DNA of 64,000 bases from Pseudomonas syringae CC1557 (lineage in GTDB: Bacteria; Pseudomonadota; Gammaproteobacteria; Pseudomonadales; Pseudomonadaceae). Position numbers and translations under genes: made by a program. The notes under the pieces were generated by a model. That model was not told where the DNA came from and made no database searches. It was given only the letters and a program-made list of their open reading frames with translations. This document shows, one piece after another, positions 35,866 to 45,100 of the stretch (positions within the stretch are counted from its first letter, which is position 1; every line of letters starts with the position of its first letter). The stretch is from the NCBI RefSeq assembly GCF_000452705.1, contig NZ_CP007014.1:3224001-3288000 (forward strand). The letters run 5' to 3'.

Positions 35866-37277
35866 GCGAACCAGCCGTGCAGCAGCAGTTCGCCCTGCTC
35901 GCCAACGCTGCGATAGGCCCAGGCGCGCTGGCCATTGAGGGTTTCGACCAGATAATAGTCGCGGCGCACATCCCCACCGTCCCACCAGCCAGACTCGATT
36001 CGTTCCGGACCGGCCAGAATGCGCGTGGTATGCACAGGCAACGGCTGCGGCTCTCGCAACAGCCAGCCCGGACGCGTACAGCCGCGTGCGGGCAGAACCG
36101 GGTTGCGAGTGCTGTACGGTTGCCAGGCACATTCCGGACGATGATCCGCCTGGGCGCGCAGGCCAGAGACTGACTCGTCGCCCAGCCGCGCCCGCAAGCG
36201 TTCGCGCAGTTGCTCCCAGGGCAAGGTCTGTTGCACGCGCTCATCGAACAGCTCGCGGTGGGCCGGCACGAAATCCGGCAGATCCCGCGCCAGCAAACGC
36301 ACCGCCCGTACCGGCGAGGCTACCAGCACCTGTTCCAGCCTGCCGCGCGCCAGTTCGAAAAGCATCGAAACATCGCGTTCGGCACTGAGCAACCCGACCG
36401 GGATGACCGTTTCCGGGCCGTCGACGTGCTCCAGGTGCAGGGCAAATCGCTGCACACCGCTGTCGCGTCCTGCCAGAAACAATGCCAGGTCGGCAATCAG
36501 GCGTTTAAGGGGGAACAACAGGGCCTGATGCGATTCGACATCGAAATTCAGCTCGATACGCACATCGAAGAAGTCAGGCGGCGTGTAGCACTCCAGCGCC
36601 ACGGGACGTGCTCCCAGCAGTGTGTCGAAGTGCTGCAAGACACCGGCCGGGAAACGCCGCGCCAGGGTATCGCGCGGCAACGCCAGCACTTGCCGCACGC
36701 TGCGCAAGCCCATGCGTGTCAGGGCGGTGGTGATTTCGCGGCTCAGGCCGATACGCTCCAGCGGCATCTGTTCCAGGGTCCGGCGCAATTCATGTGGGCA
36801 ATCGATACTCAGCCCGTCGTGCATGTTGGCCAGCATTCGCGCTGCTACCGGATTGGGCGCCACCACGATGCGATGCCGAAAGCCCTGCTCGGTCAGTTCT
36901 TCACGCAAACGCGCCTCGAACACGGGCCACGGCCCGAACAGCTTGAGGCTGGACTCGATTTCCATCAGCAGCACGCGAGGATATTTAAGGCTGACATTGG
37001 AGCTGAAGCCGTAGGCCCAGGCTGCAAGCAGTTGTTGCAAGCGCTCTATGTCGGACGGGTCGTGCTCGACTGTGGTGAAGTTCGGCACCAATGCCTGCGC
37101 TGCGGTCAATGCTTGCCCGGCTTTCAACCCCAGCGTACGCGCAGCCGGATTGACCGCTTGCACCACCCGGCGCTGGGCGCTGCCGCTGATCAGCGCCAAA
37201 GGTTCGTCGGGATTTACATGACGGCGCATGACGCCGTCGAGTGCCAGTTGCGGCAGCAAGACACAGGCCCACAGCAT
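35862..37277 (-). CDS. imuB: ImuB, Y-family polymerase-like mutasome scaffold
   Basis: A 471-residue Y-family homologue. It starts [15 protein letters not shown], with GAGG about 8 bp upstream of ATG 37277. The acidic catalytic residues of active Y polymerases are missing: the usual DEA/SIDE region reads [13 protein letters not shown] here. This is the known state of ImuB proteins, which act as scaffolds rather than polymerases. A QTLPW motif in the C-terminal half is a plausible beta-clamp binding site. Overlap of 4 bp with dnaE2 and a 7-bp gap from imuA indicate one transcription unit. Its role is to bring DnaE2 to the sliding clamp after DNA damage. Confidence 0.92.
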   Translation of the reverse strand: MLWACVLLPQLALDGVMRRHVNPDEPLALISGSAQRRVVQAVNPAARTLGLKAGQALTAAQALVPNFTTVEHDPSDIERLQQLLAAWAYGFSSNVSLKYPRVLLMEIESSLKLFGPWPVFEARLREELTEQGFRHRIVVAPNPVAARMLANMHDGLSIDCPHELRRTLEQMPLERIGLSREITTALTRMGLRSVRQVLALPRDTLARRFPAGVLQHFDTLLGARPVALECYTPPDFFDVRIELNFDVESHQALLFPLKRLIADLALFLAGRDSGVQRFALHLEHVDGPETVIPVGLLSAERDVSMLFELARGRLEQVLVASPVRAVRLLARDLPDFVPAHRELFDERVQQTLPWEQLRERLRARLGDESVSGLRAQADHRPECAWQPYSTRNPVLPARGCTRPGWLLREPQPLPVHTTRILAGPERIESGWWDGGDVRRDYYLVETLNGQRAWAYRSVGEQGELLLHGWFA

Positions 37278-37284
37278 AAGAACC

Positions 37285-37908
37285 TCAAGCGCCGGTCGGA
37301 AACGGGATGGGAAAAGGCGGCGCAAGCCCGCCCCGGCATTTGAGCACCCGCAATTGTGCAGGCCGGGTATCGAGGACCACGCGCAGGGCTGCTGGCGAGG
37401 GGTTGGCAGCCGCCTGCTGAGGGCGACAGGCAAACGCCAGGGTCTGCCCGGTTTCAGCGGCCACCTGCAATCGCCGCAGCGCACGGTCATCAACCATACC
37501 GGGCCAGCACACCACCGCACCGCAACTGCCGGAACGCAGACATTGCTCAGCCGCCCACAGCGCATCGCGGGCACTGGCCTCGACCACCACCAACTGACGC
37601 AGGTCGACACCGGCGGCCAGCCAGGCCTGCGGGTAGGGAATATAGGGTGGCGCAACCAGCACGATGCGCTCACCGATACTGGACAGCCGCGCCAGGCTCG
37701 GCCACAGCAAACGCAACTCGCCGCTGCCATTGGCAGGAATGAGGATTTCAGTCAGTGCCGAAGCCGGCCAGCCGCCTGTCGGCAAGGCGTTGTCGAGCGC
37801 CGCATGACCACTGGGGTGCGGGCTGAGCGCCGGTGCACTCTGCTGACGCCCTTTCCAGACCCGGCGTTCATCCAGCAGGGTATCGAGGCTGACCACCGCG
37901 CCCATCAT
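37285..37908 (-). CDS. imuA: ImuA, translesion synthesis-associated RecA-like protein
   Basis: A 207-residue member of the ImuA/SulA-like RecA-fold family. It has an N-terminal LLDERRVWKGRQQ helix, GHAALDNALPTGGWPASALTEIL (the residue region that in active RecA proteins leads into the P-loop, here without GKT), and a C-terminal region rich in Pro. The start MMGAVV at 37908 overlaps the lexA2 stop by 4 bp. It works with ImuB and DnaE2 in SOS mutagenesis. The exact biochemical role is still debated in the field. The size and order are normal for pseudomonads. Confidence 0.92.
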   Translation of the reverse strand: MMGAVVSLDTLLDERRVWKGRQQSAPALSPHPSGHAALDNALPTGGWPASALTEILIPANGSGELRLLWPSLARLSSIGERIVLVAPPYIPYPQAWLAAGVDLRQLVVVEASARDALWAAEQCLRSGSCGAVVCWPGMVDDRALRRLQVAAETGQTLAFACRPQQAAANPSPAALRVVLDTRPAQLRVLKCRGGLAPPFPIPFPTGA

Positions 37909-38522
37909 TCGCGGCGCACCAGGCCACAGAACACACCTTCGATGGCGAAGTCCTGATCGGGAGTGACGATGATCGGTTGATAGGCCGGGTTGCGTGGCAG
38001 CAGGTGCAACTGATCGCCCCGGTGCTGCAAGCGCTTGATGGTGACTTCGCCGTCCAGACGGGCGACGACGATCTGCCCGTCACTGGCCTGCGGATTGCGG
38101 TGCACGCCCACCAGATCGCCATCGAGAATACCGTCCTCGATCATCGAGTCGCCCTGCACGCGCAGCAAGTAGTCCGGCACGCGGGTAAACGTGCCACGAT
38201 CCAGGTGCAACGTGGTGTGTATGTCCAGATCCGGGCCGATGGGTGCGCCTGCAGCGACACGGCCCAGCACCGGGATTTCCAGTAACTCGGGGCGCAGCTC
38301 GCTGTTCAGCAGACGAATGCCGCGTGCCTGATGCGGTACGACCTCAATAAGACCGGCTTCAGTCAGGGCCACGATGTGTTTGCGCGCCACACTGCGCGAA
38401 GCAAATCCGAAGGCCTCGGAGATTTCCGCAAGGCTCGGCGATTGCCCTTGCTGCACGATGCGATCGCGGATGAAGGTAAGGATTGCGCTACGGCGGGGAG
38501 ATAATGTGCTCATGGAGCACAT
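37905..38522 (-). CDS. lexA2: LexA2 repressor of the mutagenesis cassette
   Basis: A 205-residue LexA. The N-terminal winged helix is PSLAEISEAFGFASRSVARK (about residues 30-49). The autocleavage Ala-Gly bond is in VAAGAPIG near residue 94. The catalytic Ser is in GDSMIEDG (about residue 126) and Lys in EVTIKRL (about residue 163). Cleavage is triggered by RecA on single-stranded DNA. This is the second LexA type of pseudomonads, in front of imuA-imuB-dnaE2. I prefer the ATG at 38522, with AAAAGAG about 6 bp upstream. An ATG at 38513 is in frame. A perfect LexA2 box overlaps both candidates' start region, so autoregulation is certain in principle. Confidence 0.92.
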   Translation of the reverse strand: MCSMSTLSPRRSAILTFIRDRIVQQGQSPSLAEISEAFGFASRSVARKHIVALTEAGLIEVVPHQARGIRLLNSELRPELLEIPVLGRVAAGAPIGPDLDIHTTLHLDRGTFTRVPDYLLRVQGDSMIEDGILDGDLVGVHRNPQASDGQIVVARLDGEVTIKRLQHRGDQLHLLPRNPAYQPIIVTPDQDFAIEGVFCGLVRRE

Positions 38523-38529
38523 TTGTACT
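38516..38529 (-). promoter_or_regulatory. LexA2 operator AGTAC-N4-GTGCT overlapping the lexA2 start codon
   Basis: On the minus strand the sequence is AGTACAAATGTGCT, an exact match to the AGTAC(N4)GTGCT box reported for the LexA2 of Pseudomonas and some other proteobacteria. It covers the ATG at 38522 and stops 2 bp before the ATG at 38513. A repressor here would block the whole cassette. Its overlap with the translation start means the transcription start must lie within or very near the box, or that the leader is extremely short. Confidence 0.9.
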
Positions 38530-38625
38530 CTTTTCGGTATTTTGTGGCTAGCGCAGTTGGTCGGATTTGAATGGCTCGATATTGCGCAGCCCAACACAGG
38601 CCTCGATGAGCCTGGAAAACCGGGA

Positions 38626-38738
38626 TTTTGTAGGAGCGAACGTGTTCCCGAAGGCGCCGTTTCAGACACTGGATCTTCTATGGACGCACTGGCCCTTTCG
38701 CTAACACGCCAAGCGTCGCGCGGTTTGCTCCTACAAAA
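38626..38738. repeat. TAGGAGC-type inverted repeat (REP-like hairpin)
   Basis: TTTTGTAGGAGC at 38626-38637 and GCTCCTACAAAA at 38727-38738 are exact reverse complements of 12 bp, with similar bases continuing outward (CCGGGA against CTGGG). The 90 bases between contain no gene. Outward from this element lie lexA2 and an aldo/keto reductase, transcribed away from it. TGTAGGAGCGA elements of this kind are common in Pseudomonas genomes. Together with the LexA box they account for most of the 335-bp gap. The rest shows nothing I recognise beyond promoter space. Confidence 0.75.
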
Positions 38739-38857
38739 GCTGGGTTAGAAGACTATTGTTTAGATTTTCACAACAGTGAAATCGTAAATACCCGGTTTAT
38801 TGGGTCAATCAAATGGCAGAGACTCTTGGGGTCTTTCAAATGTCAGGAGCACTCACA

Positions 38858-39850
<993 letters not shown>

Positions 39851-39853
<3 letters not shown>

Positions 39854-39869
39854 CAGAATGCTGTCATTT
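39851..39869. terminator. weak hairpin between convergent genes
   Basis: TGACAG (39851-39856, including the stop codon) pairs with CTGTCA (39861-39866) around AATG, followed by TTT. Six base pairs with a short T-run could serve as a weak terminator for the aldo/keto reductase gene. It may be chance. Confidence 0.3.
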
Positions 39870-39874
39870 CGAGG

Positions 39875-40561
39875 TCAGGTCGACGTTGGGCAAGTCTCGG
39901 TGCCGTTGTTCAGGTCCTGTTTATGACTCTTGTAATCCAGCGTGGCCTTGCCGTCGACCCACTTGAGGGTGACCACCACCACTGAATCGAAATCATCATT
40001 GGTCCAGTCATCGACCAGATTGACGGCCTTGCCGGATGCTTCTTCAGCAACCTTGTTGATCAGCTCCGGCAAGTAGCCGTGAGACCAGGCGGTATAGATA
40101 ATCGCGTTGTGGTATTTGTCATGCATCAACTCCTCGGCCAGATCGCCGGTGTCGTTGGCGCCAAAGTCGATGTTGACCGGCAGCCCAAGCTTGATGGCGC
40201 TGGGACCTACCGTCATCAAAGGTCGAACGTAACTGTAGGAAAGGTCGCCATCACCTTCTTCCACATGCCGACTGGGATTGGCAGCGAAGATGTAGTCCGC
40301 CTTGCCAAACTTCCTGGGAAGCACCTCTGATAATTCAATCGCGCGATTAAGCCCTTGGCAATTCAACTGACCCAAACCCATGGCCGGCTTTTCAGCATGA
40401 CGAAGAAACACCAGTGTCTGCGTACCGTTCTTGGTCTCGGCGAGGGCCCCCTTGCCAACAGTAAACAGCGTCAAGGCTGAAACCATCAGCAGCGCAGGCA
40501 GAGAGAACCAGGCTATGCGGCGCTGAAGTCGGGTGGTCAATGCTATTTTTGGAATTTTCAT
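39875..40561 (-). CDS. secreted or membrane-anchored histidine phosphatase-family protein
   Basis: A 228-residue protein with an N-terminal hydrophobic stretch (LPALLMVSALTLFTVG, about residues 22-37) and a histidine-phosphatase (phosphoglycerate mutase-like) fold. The phosphohistidine site is FLRHAEKP (about residues 52-59), a RHxxK variant of RHG. A second His is in AWSHGYLP near residue 160. The hydrophobic start is followed by GALAE, so it may be a cleaved signal peptide with a periplasmic enzyme, or an anchor. The substrate could be a sugar phosphate or a phosphorylated lipid carrier. Nothing around it decides. It has its own promoter space of about 490 bp upstream. Confidence 0.8.
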   Translation of the reverse strand: MKIPKIALTTRLQRRIAWFSLPALLMVSALTLFTVGKGALAETKNGTQTLVFLRHAEKPAMGLGQLNCQGLNRAIELSEVLPRKFGKADYIFAANPSRHVEEGDGDLSYSYVRPLMTVGPSAIKLGLPVNIDFGANDTGDLAEELMHDKYHNAIIYTAWSHGYLPELINKVAEEASGKAVNLVDDWTNDDFDSVVVVTLKWVDGKATLDYKSHKQDLNNGTETCPTST

Positions 40562-41050
40562 GGTTTAACATCCGATGCGCATTAAGAGGGATCAGCCATC
40601 TGGCTGCTGCGAATACGCCTGCTTGGCGTTTCGTCCCGAGAACTTCCTGCGGATCAGTCGAATCCGTGTCTCAGGTAAAAGTAACCACGCGCGATACTAG
40701 TGTGCGCATGTTTCTGAATTAAGAATGCGGACGATTAAGAGTGTCAAAAAACGATTGTGTTGCACGACTGGCGGAAAATTTCTGCCTGACGGGTCGAAAC
40801 CTGTCAAAAAAACGCCGAATCGGGCATTGAACGCTTGCTGTTGATACCGCAACAGTCATTCGACAGCTTGTTGCCGAATCAACATCCCTGAGCCGGGATA
40901 AATCGTTCTAGCCCTTGATATACAAAGCCCCCAAGCCTTTGGCACAGAGCGTGCAATATTCCATTTGTGAATCTAACGCCCTTCTGACTGCTGATTTCGG
41001 AATATGAAAAACAGCAGACTTGCCTTTTTCCCCTGAGCTGGACGCCCACT
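40562..41050. promoter_or_regulatory. 489-bp intergenic region carrying a sigma-54-like promoter
   Basis: The region separates the histidine phosphatase (-) from the sulfonate-type operon (+). Apart from the sigma-54 site at 40939 I see no gene and no strong repeat. A-rich stretches such as GTCAAAAAA occur twice (40742 and 40803 area) and may be curved DNA or spacers. Enhancer-binding sites expected for a sigma-54 activator are not identifiable by eye. Confidence 0.4.
40939..40956 (+). promoter_or_regulatory. sigma-54 (RpoN) -24/-12 promoter
   Basis: TTGGCACAGAGCGTGCAA has GG at -24 and GC at -12 separated by exactly ten bases. It matches the YTGGCACG-N4-TTGCW consensus at all but two positions (A for G after TGGCAC, and G for T before TGC). 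It sits about 95 bp before the ATG of the sulfonate-type binding protein. Transcription by RpoN would need an activator protein, and no such gene is in the window. In Pseudomonas some sulfur-scavenging genes are RpoN-dependent, which fits. Confidence 0.7.
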
Positions 41051-42064
41051 ATGCCACGTCTTCCTGTTTCTTTTCGGTTGCAGTCTCCTCATGCACTGTT
41101 TCGCTGGATAGCGACGACCTGCGCTTTGGCCGTAAGTCTGCAGGGCGCAGCAGTGCACGCGGATGAAACCAAGCCTGCCGAGATCCGTCTGGATTATGCC
41201 TACTACTCGCCGGTCAGCCTGGCGCTCAAGCATTTCGGCTGGCTGGAAAAAGCGCTTCCGGACGCCAAAGTCACCTGGGTGCTGAGCCAGGGCAGTAACC
41301 GTTCGCTGGAATACCTGAACAGCGGCAGTGTCGACTTTGCCTCTTCGGCCAGTTTGTCTGCAGTGCTGGCCCGGGCCAACGGTAGCCCGATAAAGTCGGT
41401 TTACGTTTACAGCCGGGCAGAATGGACCGCTCTGGTGGTGCGCAAGGACTCGCCACTGCAATCGGTGGCCGAGTTGAAAGGCAAGAAGATCGCCGCCACC
41501 AAAGGCACCGACCCGTACTTGTTCACCCTGCGTGCGCTGCAACAGGCCGGTCTGAAAAAGGATGATGTCGAGCTCCTGCACCTGCAGCATCCCGACGGGC
41601 GTACCGCGCTTGAAAAAGGCGATGTGGACGCCTGGGCAGGACTTGACCCGCACATGGCGGCCAGCGAAATCCAGTCCGGCTCACGCCTGCTTTACCGCAA
41701 CAAGGATTTCAACAGTTATGGCGTGCTGAGCGTGACCGAAACTTATGCCAAAGAACACCCGCAAGCGATCAGAACGGTCTTGACCGCCTATGAAAAAGCC
41801 CGCGAATGGGCGGTGAAGAACCCGGATGAGCTGGCCAGGTTGCTGGCGACCGAGTCAGGCCTTCCGCTCGAGGTCGCTCGCCTGCAATTGTCGCGTACCG
41901 ATCTAGGCAACCCGCAACTGAGCGCAAAAGACGTGGAGGCCTCCAAAGCTGCCGCGCCGATCCTGATCTCGGAAGACCTGGTGCGCAAAGGTGTCAATGT
42001 CGAGCAGGTGATTGATCAGTTGATCACCCCGGACTTCTCCAAAGTCGTGATAGCGACACCATGA
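41051..42064 (+). CDS. aliphatic sulfonate/sulfate-ester-type ABC transporter substrate-binding protein
   Basis: A 337-residue periplasmic binding protein of the SsuA/TauA (NMT1-like) family. It has a long signal (about 37 residues, with twin basic start and CALAVSLQGAAVHA). The mature part shows EIRLDYAYYSPVSLAL and DFASSASLSAVLARANGSPI, the typical SsuA landmarks. It is followed by coupled permease and ATPase genes and preceded by a sigma-54-like promoter. Such transporters import alkanesulfonates, sulfate esters or taurine when sulfate is scarce. No monooxygenase (SsuD) or FMN reductase (SsuE) gene is adjacent, so the compound cannot be narrowed. Its stop overlaps the permease start by 4 bp. 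Confidence 0.85.
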   Translation: MPRLPVSFRLQSPHALFRWIATTCALAVSLQGAAVHADETKPAEIRLDYAYYSPVSLALKHFGWLEKALPDAKVTWVLSQGSNRSLEYLNSGSVDFASSASLSAVLARANGSPIKSVYVYSRAEWTALVVRKDSPLQSVAELKGKKIAATKGTDPYLFTLRALQQAGLKKDDVELLHLQHPDGRTALEKGDVDAWAGLDPHMAASEIQSGSRLLYRNKDFNSYGVLSVTETYAKEHPQAIRTVLTAYEKAREWAVKNPDELARLLATESGLPLEVARLQLSRTDLGNPQLSAKDVEASKAAAPILISEDLVRKGVNVEQVIDQLITPDFSKVVIATP

Positions 42065-42909
42065 CCAGCCAGGAAAAGTCTCTGCATGCGGTGCCGCAGA
42101 CCACGTCGACTGAGCGTCAGGCGCGCAACCTGTGGCAGCGCTCCGGCACACGACTCAAAGGGCTGGTAGTCCCCGCGCTGGTTATCGTGTTGCTGGAAGT
42201 CATCGTGCGTATCGGCTGGTTGCCGTCTTACCAGATGCCGGCACCCAGCGAAATACTGCTGACCCTGCGAGACCTGGCAGACGGTGCCTTGTGGAAGCAC
42301 GTCAGCGCCAGCCTGTTACGCGTTCTGAGTGGTTTTCTGATAGGTGCCGGTCTAGCGCTGCTATTCGCGGCCTGGGTCGGGCTCAGTCGCGAGGCAGAGG
42401 CTTATCTGGAACCGACCTTCGCCGGGCTGCGCTCAATCCCCAGTCTGGCCTGGGTCCCGCTGCTGTTGCTGTGGCTGGGGATCGGCGAGACGTCAAAGAT
42501 CGTGCTGATTGCCATCGGCGCGTTCTTCCCCGTTTACCTTAATGGTGTGGCAGCGATTCGCGGCATTGACCGCAAGCTGGTGGAGGTAGGCCAGATGTAT
42601 GGTTTCAGTCGCTACCGCCTGACCCGCCGCATTCTGCTGCCCGCCGCCCTGCCCGGCCTTTTCACCGGTTTGCGCAGCGGTATGAGCCTGGCCTGGATGT
42701 TTCTGGTGGCCGCCGAACTGATAGCGGCCACTAAAGGCCTGGGTTACCTGCTCAGTGACGGGCGCGAAACTTCGCGCCCGGACATCGTGCTGGCGGCGAT
42801 TATCGTTCTGGCCACGCTGGGCAAATTGAGCGACGGCCTGCTGGCTGGCCTGGAAAAACGCTTTCTGGCCTGGCGAGACACATTCAACGGTCAGAGCCGT
42901 GAGGGTTGA
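42061..42909 (+). CDS. sulfonate-type ABC transporter permease (SsuC-like)
   Basis: A 282-residue permease of the BPD_transp_1 family as in SsuC/TauC. After a 30-residue polar N-terminus there are about six helices (LVVPALVIVLLEVIVRIGW is the first). The EAA loop contains EVGQMYGFSRYRLTRRILLP (about residues 177-196), the ATPase contact. It overlaps the binding-protein stop by 4 bp and is 3 bp ahead of the ATPase. Length and layout are normal. It forms the transmembrane path for a sulfonate-like compound, the identity of which is open. Confidence 0.88.
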   Translation: MTSQEKSLHAVPQTTSTERQARNLWQRSGTRLKGLVVPALVIVLLEVIVRIGWLPSYQMPAPSEILLTLRDLADGALWKHVSASLLRVLSGFLIGAGLALLFAAWVGLSREAEAYLEPTFAGLRSIPSLAWVPLLLLWLGIGETSKIVLIAIGAFFPVYLNGVAAIRGIDRKLVEVGQMYGFSRYRLTRRILLPAALPGLFTGLRSGMSLAWMFLVAAELIAATKGLGYLLSDGRETSRPDIVLAAIIVLATLGKLSDGLLAGLEKRFLAWRDTFNGQSREG

Positions 42910-42912
42910 TAG

Positions 42913-43626
42913 ATGCCGGATTCGTTGCTGAACATTCGTGTAGAGCACAAGGCTTTCGCTGGCCATACCGTGTTGCAAGGCATTGATCTGTCATTGCAGC
43001 CAGGGGAAATCGTCAGTCTGCTCGGCCCCAGCGGTTGCGGTAAAAGTACGCTGCTGCGTATTGTCGCCGGACTTGAGCAGGATTTTCGGGGTGCGGTCGC
43101 GCGGACCGGGGGCGAAGTGGCGTTCGTGTTCCAGGAGCCGAGGCTGATGCCCTGGCTGACGGTAGAGCAAAATATCGGCTTCAGTGACGATGAACGCTAC
43201 GACCGCGACTGGGTCGGTCAGTTGATCGAAGAAGTGGGTCTGGCAGGCTTTGCCAATGCATTGCCAAAGGCGCTGTCCGGCGGTATGGCGCAGCGCGTGG
43301 CGATTGCGCGCGGCCTGTATTCGCAGCCGGCCGTATTACTACTGGATGAACCGTTCAGCGCAGTGGATGCCTTCACCCGCATGAAGCTTCAGGACCTGCT
43401 GCTGCAACTGGCACGACGTCACGCAATCACCCTGTTGCTGGTGACCCATGATGTCGACGAAGCGCTGTATCTGAGCAATCGCGTGCTGGTCATGGGCAGT
43501 CGTCCCGGCACCATCACCCATGAACTGGCTATCGGACTGACAACGCCGAGAGATCGCCGTGATCCCCTGCTGGCCCGACTCAAGGCTCAGGCACTGACCG
43601 AACTGCATCAGGCGCATGTCATCTGA
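42913..43626 (+). CDS. sulfonate-type ABC transporter ATP-binding protein (SsuB-like)
   Basis: A 237-residue ATPase. Walker A is LLGPSGCGKSTLL (about residues 35-47), the Q-loop is in VFQEPRLMPW, the signature is LSGGMAQRVAIARGL and Walker B is LLLDEPFSAVD. The FQEPRLMPW form is shared by SsuB and TauB. It is the last gene of the three-gene importer operon. Its stop lies 23 bp from the stop of the convergent polyamine-binding-protein gene. Function is standard and the substrate is inferred from the family. Confidence 0.9.
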   Translation: MPDSLLNIRVEHKAFAGHTVLQGIDLSLQPGEIVSLLGPSGCGKSTLLRIVAGLEQDFRGAVARTGGEVAFVFQEPRLMPWLTVEQNIGFSDDERYDRDWVGQLIEEVGLAGFANALPKALSGGMAQRVAIARGLYSQPAVLLLDEPFSAVDAFTRMKLQDLLLQLARRHAITLLLVTHDVDEALYLSNRVLVMGSRPGTITHELAIGLTTPRDRRDPLLARLKAQALTELHQAHVI

Positions 43627-43649
43627 ATACTGGTAGCGGGTTGAAGCGT

Positions 43650-44729
43650 CTATTTGCCCGCCATGATTTCATTCCATATCCGCAGGCGCAGCTCGTCGAT
43701 GTCGACAGGGATCTGGGCCATCACGAACAGGCGGCTGAGCATGTCGGCATCAGGATAGATATTAGTGTCCGACCATATGCCGGGATTGATCAGCGCATCC
43801 GCTTTTTCATTACCGTTTGCGTAATGCACGGTGTTGGTGATGTTGGCAATCACCTCCGGACGCAGCAGGTAGTTCATGAAGGCGTAAGCACCTTTGACGT
43901 CCGTCGCGTCGGCCGGAATGGCGATCATGTCGAACCACATGGGCGCGCCTTCCCTGGGCACTACGTAGCTGATCCTGGTGCTGCTGCCCGCCTTCACGGC
44001 CAACTCCTGGGCTTGGGAGATGTCTCCTGAATACCCCACGGCAACGCAGATTTTCCCGGCGGCCAGGTCGGCAACATAATCAGCGGCACTGAAGTTACGA
44101 ATATAGGGCCTTACGCTGTCGAGCACCGCTCGGGCCTTGCTGTAATCGTCCGGCACTTCGCTGTGCGGCGGCAAACCGAGGTAATTCAAGGTGATCGGAA
44201 ACAGGGCTGGCGCACTGTCGAGGAACGCGACACCGCACTGGGCGAGCTTTTTCATGTTTTCCGGCTTCAGCACCAGATCCCAGGAATCAAGAGGCGCATC
44301 CTTGCCAAGAATTGCCTTGACCCTGGCCGCGTCATAGCCAATTCCGGTGCTGCCCCACAGGTACGGGAAACCGTGACGGTTTCCCGGATCACTGGCTTCC
44401 AGCACCTTGAGCAATACCGGATTGAGATTTTTCCAATTGGGCAACTGGCTCTTGTCGAGAGGTTTGAGCAACCCTTTTTCGATTTGCCGCCCCATGAAAT
44501 GGATGGACGGGAATACCACGTCGTAACCGGAATGGCCAGCCACCAGCTTTGCGTTCAACGCTTCGTTGCTGTCAAAGGTGTCATACGTGGTCTTGTAACC
44601 GGTCTCGGCCTGGAACTTTGTCAGCGTGTCCGGCGCGATATAGTCGGTCCAGTTGAGGATATTGACCGTCTCCGCCGCATGGCTGGTCGAGGCCAGCAGC
44701 ATGAGAGCAGCAAGGTATTTTTTCAGCAT
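43650..44729 (-). CDS. polyamine (putrescine-type) ABC substrate-binding protein, orphan
   Basis: A 359-residue periplasmic protein of the PotF/SpuD family. The signal peptide is MLKKYLAALMLLASTSHA. The mature part starts ETVNILNWTDYIAPDTL, the well-known PotF/SpuD opening with the tryptophan that lines the polyamine cage. Asp and Glu residues likely to bind amines are in TYDTFDSNEAL. No polyamine permease or ATPase genes accompany it, so it must share a transporter encoded elsewhere or act as a sensor. ATG 44729 has GAGGAAC upstream. Ligand could be putrescine, spermidine or a related amine. Confidence 0.88.
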   Translation of the reverse strand: MLKKYLAALMLLASTSHAAETVNILNWTDYIAPDTLTKFQAETGYKTTYDTFDSNEALNAKLVAGHSGYDVVFPSIHFMGRQIEKGLLKPLDKSQLPNWKNLNPVLLKVLEASDPGNRHGFPYLWGSTGIGYDAARVKAILGKDAPLDSWDLVLKPENMKKLAQCGVAFLDSAPALFPITLNYLGLPPHSEVPDDYSKARAVLDSVRPYIRNFSAADYVADLAAGKICVAVGYSGDISQAQELAVKAGSSTRISYVVPREGAPMWFDMIAIPADATDVKGAYAFMNYLLRPEVIANITNTVHYANGNEKADALINPGIWSDTNIYPDADMLSRLFVMAQIPVDIDELRLRIWNEIMAGK

Positions 44730-45100
44730 GCGCAGTTCCTCGGGTCAATAGCGACAGCTTGCCCCAGACGCTGTGCGAAAACCACCGTCATTGGGACAAA
44801 AGAAGTCCATGACAGTGATGAGAAACTGCACAGAACGTGCCTATCAATACCCTTTAATGATGCATTTCATGTAATTGAATTTCTCATTCAGCGTCATAAA
44901 AATTTTTTCCAGAAAAAGCCCGGTCAGTGCTATTTTCATTACTCGTCAGACCGCTCAGTAATCCCGCCGGAAAGCAGCCCCGACAGATGTCTGCCAAAGC
45001 AGCTCATCTTCTGGTCATCACAGCTTTGCCAGACGCGTCCTGATTGGTCTGCCTACCCAATGGAGCATTGGACGCTCGATCGATTCAGGTGGGCCATGTC
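44730..45100. promoter_or_regulatory. 371-bp divergent intergenic region
   Basis: It separates the polyamine-binding-protein gene (-) from the DUF1652 gene (+) and must contain at least two promoters. The stretch from about 44850 to 44940 is AT-rich (AATTGAATTTCTCATTCAGC; AAAAATTTTTTCC). I see no coding sequence, hairpin terminator or repeat that I recognise. Confidence 0.35.

Noticed and set aside
35866..36132. Upstream extension of dnaE2 by 89 codons
   Set aside because: The extension lies antisense to nothing useful and inside imuB coding sequence in another frame. The family start is MSTDYAELH at 35865.
37278..37730. Upstream extension of imuB by 151 codons
   Set aside because: It overlaps imuA in another frame and has a shadow-like composition (Cys, Trp, Arg-rich). 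[10 protein letters not shown] at 37277 has a ribosome-binding site and matches ImuB.
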